NCBI GenBank assembly: GCA_036488875.1
Contig: DASXGW010000008.1
Location: 124,001 to 188,000, forward strand
Source: Candidatus Baltobacteraceae bacterium
GTDB lineage: Bacteria; Vulcanimicrobiota; Vulcanimicrobiia; Vulcanimicrobiales; Vulcanimicrobiaceae
DNA: 64,000 nucleotides
Direction of reading: 5' to 3'
Shown: positions 42,581 through 52,852 of the stretch, piece after piece
How positions within the stretch are numbered: the first letter of the stretch is position 1
Layout of the letters: every line of letters begins with the position of its first letter
Program-made: the position numbers and the translations under genes
Notes under the pieces: generated by a model
Told to the model about the DNA's origin: nothing
Seen by the model: only the letters and a program-made list of their open reading frames with translations
The model's database searches: none

Positions 42581-45500
42581 AAATACCTCTGGAGCTTGAA
42601 GCTGAAGCCGCTGGTGCCGTAGATCGGCTGACCCAGGAGCACCGTCTGGTTATAACCGAGCGCCTGCGCCGGCGTCGTGTCCAAGAGTTTGTATGGGCCC
42701 GTCTGATAAAAGAAGCTGAGCGTCGCGGACGTGTACTCCGACGGGTCGACCTGGATCCCGAACGACTGGATCTGCGGCAGCCCGAAGGTGGTCGCGTAGA
42801 CGGCGCTCACGGCCTTGCCCAACACGCGCGTCGCCGTGACGCCGACGTTTCCGTAATAGCCCAACGAGAGATTAACGCTCGAGAGCCCCAGACCCTGACC
42901 GAGGGCGTTCTCAACCGGTCCGAGCAGGCCGGCCGTAAACTGCGCGTTGAGGATATTGAACGCTTCCTGGCCGACCGTGATCGTGCCGTTGCGCTGCAGG
43001 TCGTAGATTCCGGGCAGCGGCTGGAGCGCGCCGTACGGGGTGATTCCGCCGGGTGACTGCACCTGCACGACACCAGCGCTATTGAAGGCGATCCCGCCTA
43101 GGAACCCGCCGAAAGGCGCGAGCATGGCGATCACTTGCTCGCGCGTGTAACCGGCGGGCACCGTCGTGAAGCCGATCTTGAGATTTTCGATCTGACCGTC
43201 GACGTTGATCGTGATCTGCGCGCTGCCGTATGGGTTGCGCGCGCGATCGGGATCGGGATTGACCACATTGGTCGTTCCGACCGCGTGGATCGTCGGCAGC
43301 AAGCCGGAGGACGGATCGAACTGCACGCTGCCTTCCTGAACGCGGAAGGCGCGGTCGAAGTACGTAAGCGTCCCACCCGAAGACGTAAACCCTCCGTCGA
43401 GCGTGGGCTTTGCCAGCGTACCGCCCAAACGCACGGCGCCCGTTGCGCCGATGTCGAGCCCCGCGCCGTAACCGTTGCCGCGGACGCGTACGTTCTTGCC
43501 CGCGACGGCCTTGAAATCGAAGCTCATCGGAATCTGCGGAAGGCCGCCGGCCGCGCCGCCCTGCGCGGCGTTGATGAACGCCACGAACGGAAGCGTCGCA
43601 TTGCTGAGCACGGCGCTCCCCGAAAGCAACGCCGAGGAGTTCGGCGTCTTGGTCAGCGCGATATCGGCGTCGATGGTTCCCGTACCGAACGACGGTAAGT
43701 CGAGCTGCGCGCCCTTCGCGACGGCCTTCACGACAAACGATAGGCCGCGTCCCTTCGGAAACTCGACGTTGCCGGAACCGCTGAGCGTGCCGCCGCCCAA
43801 ACGCGCGGAAACGCGTTGAATCGACGCGGTCGTTCGATTAAATGAAAGGCTGGCGACGGTCTGCGTGATTGCCACGCGCTCGATGTTGCTTACGTACGAA
43901 CCGTTGGTCAGCGACGCGTGGCCGATGACGACCGGCTCGCGCACGGTTCCCGAAATGCCGAGATGGCCGTTGATCGTGCCGCTCATTTTCGTGTCGTTCC
44001 CGAGCACGCTGTCGAAGATCGACGGATCGAGATCGAGCACGTCGACGTCGACGCTCACGGGCTGATTGAGCGGACCGACGCGCAGCGGCGAGAGCTCGAG
44101 CGGAACCGATCCGGCGATCGACGCTTCACCCTTGGCAAACGTCGCACCGGCATTGGAGAGCACCAGCGTGTTCCCGCGCAGGCGTACTTCGCCGAAGAGC
44201 GATGCGATCGCCATGTTATACGCCAGCACGTTGGTTGCGTCGATTCCCGCGCGGAACTCCGGCGACTTGACGTCGCCGCCGATCTGCAACGTCGATTCAA
44301 ACGAACCCGAAACCGGAAGGCTTACGCGCGTGAGCTGATAGACCAGCCGCGGCAGATCGCCGGTCGCCGCGTGAACCGCCACGTCGAGTTTGTCGGCCGG
44401 GCGTAAGCCGAACGATCCGTTTGCAGATAGGGAGAGTCCGGGTGTGACGAGCTCGGCGTGATCGAGCGCGATGCGCCGGCCGATCGAATGGAGCGCCACG
44501 TCGGCGGTGTCGAGGGTTAGTGGACCGAGCGTACCGCCGTCGACGCGCGCTGCGGCGCGCAGACCGATCGCCGGCATACGCCCGACGATCGTGGCGTTAC
44601 CCGATGCGCGGCCGGTGATCGGCACCCGCTGCAACCCCAACGCCGGAACCCATAACGACAGATCGAGATCGGAAACGGTGCCGGTGAGATTGAAACGCGA
44701 GTCGAGCAAGCTCGACTGCAGCGTTTTGCCCGAACCGATGCCGATCGATCCGTGCGCGCGCAGCATACCTTCACTTCCGCCGACCGCTACCGATCCGTTG
44801 ATGACGTCGCGCGCGCTCGACCACGTCGCGCGCGTATCGCCGATGGGAAAGTTCCGGTACCGGAAGCCGTACACGTCGATATCGCCGCTGGTCGTAAAGC
44901 GTCCGGCCTGTTGCGTCGCCGCGATCTTCACGCGGCCGGTGCCGGCCAGCGTATCGCCCGTATCGAAGAAGTTATTGAAATCGGAGAGCGTCGCGTCGGG
45001 CGCTACGACGTGCATCTCGTTGGTGTGCGGACGCACGATCGCGCTGAACGCGGCGCGCGTCGATCCGACTCTGACTTTGCCGCCGGTAATGCTCACGCCG
45101 GTTGGATCTGCATCCAGGGTAGCGCTGCCGTTGACGAACGGCAGCCCGTTGACGTCGCCGGCCGGGACCCCGATATTCCCGCTGACGTCGGGAGCGACTC
45201 CGCGGCCGCCGAGATGCAGCCGAGCGTTGAACGAGCCGTCGGTCATGTAGTTGGGAAACGCCAGCGAGTGCAGCGACGCCGCGATCGGGCCGGCCGGGAC
45301 GTCGGCGTCGATCGAGTACGTCGGCGCGTTGGACGTCAGCGATCCGATGCTTCCATTGACGTATGCATAGGATGGCCCCAGCGACGCCGTCATGCGGCTC
45401 AAATACGCGGTGTCGCCGGAGAGCCGAACGTCGCCCGCGCCGGAGATGTCGTACTGCTGCATGCGGCCGTGCGCGATCGCGACACCGCCGTTGAACGTGG

Positions 45501-47808
45501 GTATCGGTACGCCGCCGGCCAGATCGCCGCTTGCATCGAGCGTGCCTTTGGAGAACGGCAAACCGATGCCGCGGAGCTGCGCGGAGTTCAATCCGCGAAC
45601 GACCAGCGAGAGCGCGTGCGACGTCTGCGGCGGGTTCCCGACCGAGAACCTTCCCGCCGCGACGACGTCACCGCCGGCGGCGCGTGCGTGCGCCGAATAG
45701 ACCTGCAAGTCGTTGCCTTCGACGGCGAGCGTGATCGAAGCGCGATCGATCGGAATGCCGTGCAAGGTCGCGCGCCGCATCTTCAAGTCGACGCCCTGAA
45801 CGACGATGCGATTCCCTTCCACCGCGATTGCGGCCGTGCCGGCCAGCGAACCGTGTCCGGGAATCGAGCTGCCCAAGAACGGCTGCAGCCCTTCGAACGT
45901 GCCGCGATAGTTGCCGCGAGCGACGAACGCTTGCGTCGAGAACTGTCCGGCTCCGTCGAAGACGCCCCACGGACCGGACGCGTGCAGCAGATTGATCGAC
46001 GCACCGGCGAGCGTTCCCGAGAACGCGCCGTTCATTCGATCGAACTTGACGCCCGCGATATCGGTGCGCTCGGCGCCGAACAACCCGGCGAGCACGATCT
46101 GTTTTCCGGCGCCGCCGCCGGCCATGGTTATGCTGACCGCGTCGCCGTTGATTTTCGGCATCTGCGGCAGCTCGAGACCCGGGAACGCCTTATACGTCGG
46201 CGCGCGCATACGCAGGCCGCTCGCGAGCGCCCAAAAGCCGCTCGCGTCGTGCGGACGATCCAAGTAGTACCCGCCGTCGAAATCGCCGCGCTCCGTGTGG
46301 AACCAAAACGGCTCGACGTTTCCGGTTCCGTTGGGCTCGAGATCGATCATTGCAGCGACGCGGTTGACGCCGCGCGCCGATGCGAGGGCGCCGCGCACGT
46401 GGAAGAGCAGATCGTTGCCCACCGCATCGGCGTCGACGATTACCGGCTCGCGGCCGAGCATCTCGTCGAGATACGGCAAGCGGTCCGCCGAACCGACGAT
46501 GTGCATCGCCAACTCGGAATGCAGCTTCTTGCCGAGCAGCATCGTTCCGCGAATCCCGACTTCGGTTCCGCCGTAATAGGCGTGCAACGGTGCGTAGGCA
46601 AGCGTGTTGTCGTGATAGACGATGCCGGCCTCGAGCGCATCAAAAGGAAGCTGCCGGTAGATCGTGCGCTGCGCGCGGGCCCGCGCTAAGATGAGCGGAT
46701 TATCGATCGGACCTTCGACCAGCACGCCGAGCGCCGTCGAGCCCGAGATCGGCTGGTCGCGCGTGAACGTAAACGCGTGGCGCAAGTCGTGCAGGTCGCC
46801 CGTTCCCCACACGCCCAAACGCAGCTGCGCACCGCCGGTGAGCTGGCCGGTGAGATCGTAGATCCCGCCCGTGACCTCGAGCGGAATGCCCGACAGCGTA
46901 CCGTCGACGCGCTTGAGGAAAAACGCGTTATCGACCAGCTGCAGATGTCCGTGAATGTTTTCGAGCGGCTGCGCGAGCGACGACAGCGCCATCCGGCCGC
47001 CATCGATGTCGAGCGTCAAGTTGACGTGGTAGCTCGGCGCGACGTTGGGCCGAACGTCGAGCGAGTACAGGCGCGCGTCGAAGTTGCGCGCGCGTCCGCG
47101 CAGAATCCGCACCGCCGGCGTATCGGCAAAGTAGTTTGCGAGCGCGCGCAGCGGAAAGCGCGGTGCGAGCATGCGGTGCATCGCGTAGCTGCGGATCGAG
47201 TCGATTCGTCCGGCGATCGTGAACGGTTCGTCGCGGCGCTCGCGGAAGATTCCGCGCGCTCGATAGCTCGTGACGGCCGCGCTGTCGACCGACGCGTCGA
47301 CGTTGAAGTCGCGCACGAGCACGTCCTTAGCGCTCGGATCAAAGGCTTCGGGTTCGCGCAGCTCGAGTGAGGCCGAGTGCATGCGCACGAAAAATCGCAG
47401 CGGCACCGTTACCGGTGCCTGCGGAACCGGCGGCCCCGGCGGGCCGCCGCCGGGAATGTTGAAGTTGTACGTTCCGTCGCGAAACTTCACGATGGTCAGC
47501 TTCGCGCGCGTGATTTCGATGCCGGTCAAGCCGAAACGATGCACGCTGCCCGGCAGCAGATCGCGCAGCGAGTAGTGAACGTCGATGCGGCGCGCGCCGA
47601 GCAACGGGTATCCCCGGTGCGACACGCGGACGTCGAAGAGCGAGAGTTCGTCGCCGGCGACGTGCTGGTCGGCCAGTGCAATCGTGTAACCACTCGCCAG
47701 CCCGCCGATGGTTTGGATGGAATAGCGCAAGATCTCGTGACGGTTGACGATCACGAACCCGATGCCGGCCGCAACGACCGCCAACACGGTCATCCATCGC
47801 TTGCGCAT
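42577..47808 (-). CDS. tamB: TamB-like translocation and assembly module protein (DUF490)
   Basis: 1743 residues from ATG 47808. I prefer this start over ATG 47856 because the intervening stretch is a hairpin and the N-terminus MRKRWMTVLAVVAAGIGFVIVNRH gives a proper signal anchor. Almost all the rest is repetitive beta-strand sequence of the AsmA/TamB type, forming a long hydrophobic-groove beta-taco. The C-terminal DUF490 region has SGGTLTYFDRAFRVQEGSVQFDPSSGLLPTIHAVG and GYTREQVIAMLAPFGG. TamB-like proteins move phospholipid between membranes. It is directly followed by bamA, the usual OM cluster pairing. Confidence 0.92.
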   Translation of the reverse strand: MRKRWMTVLAVVAAGIGFVIVNRHEILRYSIQTIGGLASGYTIALADQHVAGDELSLFDVRVSHRGYPLLGARRIDVHYSLRDLLPGSVHRFGLTGIEITRAKLTIVKFRDGTYNFNIPGGGPPGPPVPQAPVTVPLRFFVRMHSASLELREPEAFDPSAKDVLVRDFNVDASVDSAAVTSYRARGIFRERRDEPFTIAGRIDSIRSYAMHRMLAPRFPLRALANYFADTPAVRILRGRARNFDARLYSLDVRPNVAPSYHVNLTLDIDGGRMALSSLAQPLENIHGHLQLVDNAFFLKRVDGTLSGIPLEVTGGIYDLTGQLTGGAQLRLGVWGTGDLHDLRHAFTFTRDQPISGSTALGVLVEGPIDNPLILARARAQRTIYRQLPFDALEAGIVYHDNTLAYAPLHAYYGGTEVGIRGTMLLGKKLHSELAMHIVGSADRLPYLDEMLGREPVIVDADAVGNDLLFHVRGALASARGVNRVAAMIDLEPNGTGNVEPFWFHTERGDFDGGYYLDRPHDASGFWALASGLRMRAPTYKAFPGLELPQMPKINGDAVSITMAGGGAGKQIVLAGLFGAERTDIAGVKFDRMNGAFSGTLAGASINLLHASGPWGVFDGAGQFSTQAFVARGNYRGTFEGLQPFLGSSIPGHGSLAGTAAIAVEGNRIVVQGVDLKMRRATLHGIPIDRASITLAVEGNDLQVYSAHARAAGGDVVAAGRFSVGNPPQTSHALSLVVRGLNSAQLRGIGLPFSKGTLDASGDLAGGVPIPTFNGGVAIAHGRMQQYDISGAGDVRLSGDTAYLSRMTASLGPSYAYVNGSIGSLTSNAPTYSIDADVPAGPIAASLHSLAFPNYMTDGSFNARLHLGGRGVAPDVSGNIGVPAGDVNGLPFVNGSATLDADPTGVSITGGKVRVGSTRAAFSAIVRPHTNEMHVVAPDATLSDFNNFFDTGDTLAGTGRVKIAATQQAGRFTTSGDIDVYGFRYRNFPIGDTRATWSSARDVINGSVAVGGSEGMLRAHGSIGIGSGKTLQSSLLDSRFNLTGTVSDLDLSLWVPALGLQRVPITGRASGNATIVGRMPAIGLRAAARVDGGTLGPLTLDTADVALHSIGRRIALDHAELVTPGLSLSANGSFGLRPADKLDVAVHAATGDLPRLVYQLTRVSLPVSGSFESTLQIGGDVKSPEFRAGIDATNVLAYNMAIASLFGEVRLRGNTLVLSNAGATFAKGEASIAGSVPLELSPLRVGPLNQPVSVDVDVLDLDPSIFDSVLGNDTKMSGTINGHLGISGTVREPVVIGHASLTNGSYVSNIERVAITQTVASLSFNRTTASIQRVSARLGGGTLSGSGNVEFPKGRGLSFVVKAVAKGAQLDLPSFGTGTIDADIALTKTPNSSALLSGSAVLSNATLPFVAFINAAQGGAAGGLPQIPMSFDFKAVAGKNVRVRGNGYGAGLDIGATGAVRLGGTLAKPTLDGGFTSSGGTLTYFDRAFRVQEGSVQFDPSSGLLPTIHAVGTTNVVNPDPDRARNPYGSAQITINVDGQIENLKIGFTTVPAGYTREQVIAMLAPFGGFLGGIAFNSAGVVQVQSPGGITPYGALQPLPGIYDLQRNGTITVGQEAFNILNAQFTAGLLGPVENALGQGLGLSSVNLSLGYYGNVGVTATRVLGKAVSAVYATTFGLPQIQSFGIQVDPSEYTSATLSFFYQTGPYKLLDTTPAQALGYNQTVLLGQPIYGTSGFSFKLQRYL

Positions 47809-47827
47809 GCCTATCGGCCTATTACCC

Positions 47828-47854
47828 GCGGCCCCCGAGGGGCCTTCGGGCCGC
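47828..47854 (-). terminator. GC-rich hairpin between gyrB and tamB
   Basis: Seven-base arms GCGGCCC and GGGCCGC pair, 10 bases after the gyrB stop and just before the tamB start. The run after it is not T-rich, so it may be a weak terminator, attenuator or mRNA-stabilising hairpin. It is the only structural break between the replication genes and the envelope genes. Confidence 0.35.
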
Positions 47855-47864
47855 ATTAACGGGG

Positions 47865-49760
47865 CTAAAGATCGAGGTTCTTTACCGACTTCGCGTATTC
47901 GAAGATATACTGCTTGCGCGGTTCGACTTTGTCGCCCATCAGATCGGTAAAGATCTGTTCGGCTTCGACCGCGTCTTCGACGGTGATCTGTTTGAGACGG
48001 CGGTGTCCGACTTCCATCGTCGTCTCGGCCAATTGGTCGGCATCCATCTCACCCAGACCCTTGTATTGCTGGATGGTATAGTCTTTGCCGTCGTCACCGA
48101 GGATCGACTTGAGTTCGGCTTCGTTGAAGGCCCACCACTGCTTCTTGCCCTTCTTCACGCCGTACAGCGGAGGCTGCGCGATGTACACGTAGCCTTCTTG
48201 GACGAGTGCCTTCATCTGTCGATAGAAGAACGTCAGCAGCAAGGTGCGGATGTGCGAACCGTCGACGTCGGCGTCGGTCATGATGATGATTTTGTGGTAA
48301 CGAAGCTTGTCGAGATTGAACTCGTCGCCGAAACCCGTTCCAAACGCGGTGATCATCGTTCGAATCTCTTCGTTGGCCAGCACCTTGTCGAGCCGCGCCT
48401 TTTCGACGTTGAGAATCTTGCCGCGCAGCGGCAGAATCGCTTGCGTATTCGGATCGCGTCCGCCCTTGGCCGTACCCCCGGCCGAGTCGCCTTCGACTAA
48501 GAAGATCTCGCTCTCGGCGGGATTGGTGTTCTTGCAGTCCACCAGTTTGCCGGGCAGGCCCGAGCCTTCCAATGCGTTCTTGCGCCGCGAGAGATCGCGC
48601 GCTTTCTTCGCTGCTTCGCGCGCGCGCTGCGCCTGCATGCACTTGTCGATGATCGCCCGCGCGAACTTCGGATTCTCTTCGAAGAAAAACTCGAGCCGCT
48701 CGTTGACCAAACCGTAGACGATGCTGCGCACGCGCGCGTTGCCGAGCTTGGTCTTCGTCTGGCCTTCGAACTGCGGGTCTTGCAGCTTCACCGAAACGAC
48801 GGCGGTCAGCCCTTCCATGATGTCGTCGGTCGACGGCTGGGTGTCGCTCTCTTTGAGCATCCCGCGCTTGCGGGCGTAGGAGTTCACCGCGTTGGCGACC
48901 GCCGTGCGGTAGCCGAGCAGGTGCATGCCGCCTTCGATGGTGTTGATGTTGTTCGCGTACGCGAAGATCGTTTCGGCGTACGTGTCGGTGTATTGCATCG
49001 CGACCTCGACGTCGACGCCGTCGCGCTCGGCGTGCGTCGAGATGATCGGGTGCAGCGGATCCTTCTTCTCGTTGAGCCACTCGACGAACGAGACGATGCC
49101 GCCTTCGAACTTATAATTGCGCTCGCGCGGCGTTTCGCCGCGCAAGTCGCGCAGCGTGATCGACAATCCGCGATTGAGGAAGGCCAGCTCGCGAAGCCGC
49201 TTCTGCAAGATGTCCCAGTGGAACGCCAGCACTTCGAACATCTGCGTATCGGGCTTGAACCACTGCACCGTGCCCGTTCCCTCGGTTTTCCCGATCTTCT
49301 TGAGCTTCTGCACGGTGATGCCGCGCTCGAACCTCATTTCGTACTCGTTGCCGTCGCGCTTGACGCGCGTAATCATCCATTCCGAAAGCGCGTTGACGAC
49401 GGAGATGCCGACGCCGTGCAGACCGCCCGACACCTTGTATCCGCCCTTACCGAACTTACCGCCGGCGTGCAGGATCGTCATGACGACTTCCACCGCCGGC
49501 AGCTTCTCGCCGGCGTGGATGTCGACCGGAATGCCGCGGCCGTTGTCTTCGACCGAACAGGAGTTGTCCGCGTGGAGCGTCACGACGACGTTGTTCGCGT
49601 ATCCCGCGAGCGCCTCGTCGACGGCGTTGTCGACGGCTTCGTACACGAGTTGATGCAAACCGCGCTCGGCGGTATTGCCGATGTACATGCCTGGGCGTTT
49701 GCGTACCGCCTCGAGACCCTTGAGAACTTCGATCTGTTCGCCTGTGTAGTTATTGGACAT
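47865..49760 (-). CDS. gyrB: DNA gyrase subunit B
   Basis: 631 residues, normal length. GHKL ATPase with VDNAVDEALAGY, DNGRGIPVDIH and GGLHGVGISVVNALS; transducer; Toprim with EGDSAGGTAKGGRD, ADVDGSHIRTLLLTFFYRQM; C-terminal IQQYKGLGEMDADQL. It supercoils DNA with GyrA, which is not adjacent. It follows the DciA-like gene by five bases. Confidence 0.96.
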   Translation of the reverse strand: MSNNYTGEQIEVLKGLEAVRKRPGMYIGNTAERGLHQLVYEAVDNAVDEALAGYANNVVVTLHADNSCSVEDNGRGIPVDIHAGEKLPAVEVVMTILHAGGKFGKGGYKVSGGLHGVGISVVNALSEWMITRVKRDGNEYEMRFERGITVQKLKKIGKTEGTGTVQWFKPDTQMFEVLAFHWDILQKRLRELAFLNRGLSITLRDLRGETPRERNYKFEGGIVSFVEWLNEKKDPLHPIISTHAERDGVDVEVAMQYTDTYAETIFAYANNINTIEGGMHLLGYRTAVANAVNSYARKRGMLKESDTQPSTDDIMEGLTAVVSVKLQDPQFEGQTKTKLGNARVRSIVYGLVNERLEFFFEENPKFARAIIDKCMQAQRAREAAKKARDLSRRKNALEGSGLPGKLVDCKNTNPAESEIFLVEGDSAGGTAKGGRDPNTQAILPLRGKILNVEKARLDKVLANEEIRTMITAFGTGFGDEFNLDKLRYHKIIIMTDADVDGSHIRTLLLTFFYRQMKALVQEGYVYIAQPPLYGVKKGKKQWWAFNEAELKSILGDDGKDYTIQQYKGLGEMDADQLAETTMEVGHRRLKQITVEDAVEAEQIFTDLMGDKVEPRKQYIFEYAKSVKNLDL

Positions 49761-49765
49761 TCGTT

Positions 49766-50602
49766 TTAACTGTGTTCCGTTCCATAAATCAAATCGTGCA
49801 GCTCGTCGCCGAGCACGCTGCGTACCGTCGCCGGAACGATATCTTCCGGCGGCAGCTTGCTGCGCAAGAGGACGTACGAACTGGCAACCGACCGCTCGCG
49901 TCCGTCACGGGAAAGGCGCTTGGCCGCCCGCGCTCTAGACAACGTTTCCCACCACGCCGAGAGTAAGCGCGCGCGAATCGCTTCGTAATCCTCTAGTGAT
50001 AACCCCGAGACGAGCGCCGCCGTTCCGGTATAACCCAACCACGGTGCTTCGAAGAGCAGCCGCGCCGCTTCGCCGGCCCGCTCGCGTGTCCGCGCGTCGG
50101 CGCAGACGGTGCACAGCGCTGGCTCGTCCGGCGCGACGAGTGCGCCGCAGCCTTTGCACTCTTTCCACCCCGCTGCCAGCTTTGCCCGCCGCGCGGCCGT
50201 GACGTCCTCGCGCAGCCGCGTCATCGCCTCTTCCAGCGTGGCCGATTCCGGCCGCGCAGCAACGCGCCGCGGCGAGCCGGCCGGCCGTTTCGAAGGGGTC
50301 GCGACCTTTACCGCTTCGGCGATTCGCCCCACGCGAAAGCGCAGCCGCTCCACGCCGGCGCTCGGTACCCGCGCGCGGATTGCCGTGAGGATCGTCTCGG
50401 AAAGGAGGCTTAGCTGATGGCTCCACGCGCTCGACCGCACCGTCACCAGAAGTGCGTCGCCGGCGAGCTTGGTGGGACGCGAGTTCTTGGCGACGTCCGC
50501 GCCGACGATCTCGGCCCAGCCCGCGCCCAGCAGGTCTACCGGGTCGCGCGGCGCGCCCGCCGTGGGCTGCCAGTTCTTCAGCGCCTCGGACAGCTTCAGC
50601 AT
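49766..50602 (-). CDS. DciA/DUF721-family protein with C-terminal zinc ribbon
   Basis: 278 residues from ATG 50602, overlapping the recF stop by seven bases. N-terminal DUF721/DciA domain (about 1-95: LLGAGWAEIVGADVAKNSRPTKLAGDALLVTVRSSAWSHQLSLL), which in many bacteria loads the DnaB helicase. After a linker, C149, C152, C164 and C167 form a C-x2-C-x11-C-x2-C zinc ribbon. About 110 more residues follow with a helical region. Typical DUF721 proteins are about 100-170 residues, so the tail is extra. Position between recF and gyrB is the classic DciA place. Confidence 0.82.
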   Translation of the reverse strand: MLKLSEALKNWQPTAGAPRDPVDLLGAGWAEIVGADVAKNSRPTKLAGDALLVTVRSSAWSHQLSLLSETILTAIRARVPSAGVERLRFRVGRIAEAVKVATPSKRPAGSPRRVAARPESATLEEAMTRLREDVTAARRAKLAAGWKECKGCGALVAPDEPALCTVCADARTRERAGEAARLLFEAPWLGYTGTAALVSGLSLEDYEAIRARLLSAWWETLSRARAAKRLSRDGRERSVASSYVLLRSKLPPEDIVPATVRSVLGDELHDLIYGTEHS

Positions 50603-51711
50603 GCCGGAATCTCCGCCGCGACGCGCGCCGCTTCGATACGATAGCGATGCACCGTGCCGTGCAACGTGTCGGGCAGATGGGTCGCGGTCACGAAGGCTTG
50701 CTCGTAATCGCCGACGCTGTTCAAGAAGGCCGCTGCGCGGTCGCGATCGAGCTCCGAGAGGACGTCGTCGAGCAACAGCAGCGGCGCTTCGCCGGCGCGT
50801 TCGTGCATGACGCCGTATTCGGCAACCTTGAGCGCGAGCACCGCCGTGCGCTGTTGGCCTTGCGAGCCGTACGTGTCGAGCGTCACACCGTCGAGCGTTA
50901 GCAGAACGTCGTCGCGATGTGGGCCGGCGACGGCCGCCTTGCGTGCGCGTTCGGCGTCGGCGACGTGACGCAGGCGCGCTTCGAAGGCGCCGGCAACGGC
51001 GTCGGCCGTTGGGGATTCGAACGCGACGTCGGGATCGTACTCGACGCCGAGTGCCTCGGCACCGCCGGTAAAGCGCGCGTGTGCGCGCGCGGCTTGCGCC
51101 GCCAACGCGCGAACGAACCGCTCGCGCGCTAGGATCAGCTGCGTCCCCGCTTCCACCAGCGTGCGGTCGTAGATCGACAGCAGCTCTTGGTCGAACGTAA
51201 CCGTTCCGCGCAGCATCGCGTTCTTCTGCGAAACGGCTTTGCGATAGCGCGCGAGCTCGCGATAGTAACGCGGCTCGTCTTGCGCGAGCGCCGTGTTGAG
51301 GAACGCGCGCCGCACGCCGGGCGCGCCGCTTGCCAGTTGCAGATCGGCAGGGACGAACGTGACGACCCGCAGCTTTCCGAGGAAGTTGGCGTAGCGTACG
51401 TTGCTGCCGTTGAGCGTGTACGTTTTGCTCGTTCCGCGTCCGCCTTTGGCGATCGCGCACGCCAGCGACACGCTTCCCGCTCGCATCGATGCTTTGCCGC
51501 TCACGACCGCGAGCTCGACGCCCGTGCGTACCACGTCGGCATCGCGGCTGGTGCGAAACGATTTCCCGGTGCCCAGCATCGCAATCGCTTCGAGCAAGTT
51601 GCTTTTCCCTTGCGCGTTGGCGCCGACAAATACGTTGAGTCCGGGCGCAAGCTCGAGATCGAGCTCCGCATAATTACGAAAGTTTGAAAGTGCTACGCGC
51701 TCGAGAAGCAA
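50596..51711 (-). CDS. recF: RecF, DNA repair and recombination protein
   Basis: 371 residues. SMC-like ATPase: FVGANAQGKSNLLEAI with Walker A near 32-40, VVTFVPADLQLASGAPGVRRAFLN, signature-like TYGSQGQQRTAVLALK, Walker B APLLLLDDVLSELD. It recruits RecOR at gaps. It directly abuts dnaN. Confidence 0.96.
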   Translation of the reverse strand: MLLERVALSNFRNYAELDLELAPGLNVFVGANAQGKSNLLEAIAMLGTGKSFRTSRDADVVRTGVELAVVSGKASMRAGSVSLACAIAKGGRGTSKTYTLNGSNVRYANFLGKLRVVTFVPADLQLASGAPGVRRAFLNTALAQDEPRYYRELARYRKAVSQKNAMLRGTVTFDQELLSIYDRTLVEAGTQLILARERFVRALAAQAARAHARFTGGAEALGVEYDPDVAFESPTADAVAGAFEARLRHVADAERARKAAVAGPHRDDVLLTLDGVTLDTYGSQGQQRTAVLALKVAEYGVMHERAGEAPLLLLDDVLSELDRDRAAAFLNSVGDYEQAFVTATHLPDTLHGTVHRYRIEAARVAAEIPAC

Positions 51712-52827
51712 CTACTGACGCAGCGGCATCAGCACGTAGAGCTGTTGGCCGGAATCGAGCGGCTCGAGCGGGCGGATTGCCGCGGGCGAAAGCGGTCCGA
51801 GAAACTCGATGGCGGTCTTGTCGCTCTTGACGTGGTTGAGAATCTCGACCAAGTAGCGCGCGTTGAACGCGATGGTCAAATCTTCGCCCGTCTGCTCGAC
51901 TTCGATCTCTTCGTAGGCGTTGCCCGAGATGTCGGAGCTCGCGGTGACGATCAGGGTCTGATTGGCGACGGAGAGCTTCACCATGCTGGCGCGGTCGCCG
52001 GCGACGAGCTCGGCGCGTTTGAGGCTGCCGATGAGCGCCGCGGTGTTGACCGTGACCGAGCGGTCGAACTTCGCGGGAATGACTTGCTGATAGTTGGGAT
52101 ACTGTCCGTCGACCAGACGCACCGTAATCGACACCGTGCCGGCGGTCAGCTGAAGCTGATTGCTCTGCGCGCCCAGGGCACTGACCGCGATCTGCTCGCC
52201 TCCGCCGAGATTCCGCGCGACTTCGGCCAACGCCCGCGATGGAATGATGTACCGTTCGCTGCCGGTGATGCCGTCGTCGAGCGTGGTCGTGAACTTCGCG
52301 AGACGGTAGCCGTCGGTGGCGACCATCGTCAGCGAGTCGCCTTCGATCTCGAGCAGCGTTCCCATGAGGACGGCGCCGCGCGCCTCTTCACTGGAGGCCG
52401 CGAAGATCGTGCCGTCGATGCCGTCGCGAAAGCGCTTTGCCGCGATCGTGAAGTGCGAGCCGCGCGTGGCCGCCGGCAGCGGCGGATACTCGTCGGCGGG
52501 CAGCGCGTGAAAGTCGTAGTTGCTGCGATCGCACTTGATGCTGGCACGCGTCGGCGTTCCGGTGAGCTCGAGCATCCCCGCCGGCAAGTTCCCCAGATAG
52601 CTCGAGAAGAGCTTGGCCGGTACCGTTACCGAACCCACCTCGGTGATCTCTGCCGGGAAGGCGTGTTCGAGGGTCAGCTCGAGGTCCGTCGCCCGCACCG
52701 CGATCTTTCCGTCGTCGGCCTGCAGCAGCACGTTGGACAGAATGGGCACCGTGGTGTGTTGGTTGACCACCTTGCTGGCGGCCCCCACTGCTGCGGAGAT
52801 GTCCTTCGTGTTACAGCTAAACTTCAT
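51712..52827 (-). CDS. dnaN: DNA polymerase III beta sliding clamp
   Basis: 371 residues, three-domain clamp. MKFSCNTKDISAAVGAASKVVNQHTTVPILSNVLLQA, RFRDGIDGTIFAASSEEARGAVLMGTLLEIEGDSLTMVATDGYRLA, and a C-terminal PLDSGQQLYVLMPLRQ, the typical clamp end (MP[LM]R). GGTGG lies four bases upstream of the ATG on its strand. Confidence 0.97.
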   Translation of the reverse strand: MKFSCNTKDISAAVGAASKVVNQHTTVPILSNVLLQADDGKIAVRATDLELTLEHAFPAEITEVGSVTVPAKLFSSYLGNLPAGMLELTGTPTRASIKCDRSNYDFHALPADEYPPLPAATRGSHFTIAAKRFRDGIDGTIFAASSEEARGAVLMGTLLEIEGDSLTMVATDGYRLAKFTTTLDDGITGSERYIIPSRALAEVARNLGGGEQIAVSALGAQSNQLQLTAGTVSITVRLVDGQYPNYQQVIPAKFDRSVTVNTAALIGSLKRAELVAGDRASMVKLSVANQTLIVTASSDISGNAYEEIEVEQTGEDLTIAFNARYLVEILNHVKSDKTAIEFLGPLSPAAIRPLEPLDSGQQLYVLMPLRQ

Positions 52828-52852
52828 TTTCCACCGTCGTCGGGCGTGCGAT

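Noticed and set aside
44752-46689. 645-codon plus-strand frame inside tamB
   Set aside because: Antisense shadow of tamB; no start context and no recognisable domain.
50603-51460. Upstream extension of the DciA-like protein to 564 residues
   Set aside because: It lies over recF in another frame and is Arg-rich shadow sequence; the DUF721 domain starts at 50602.
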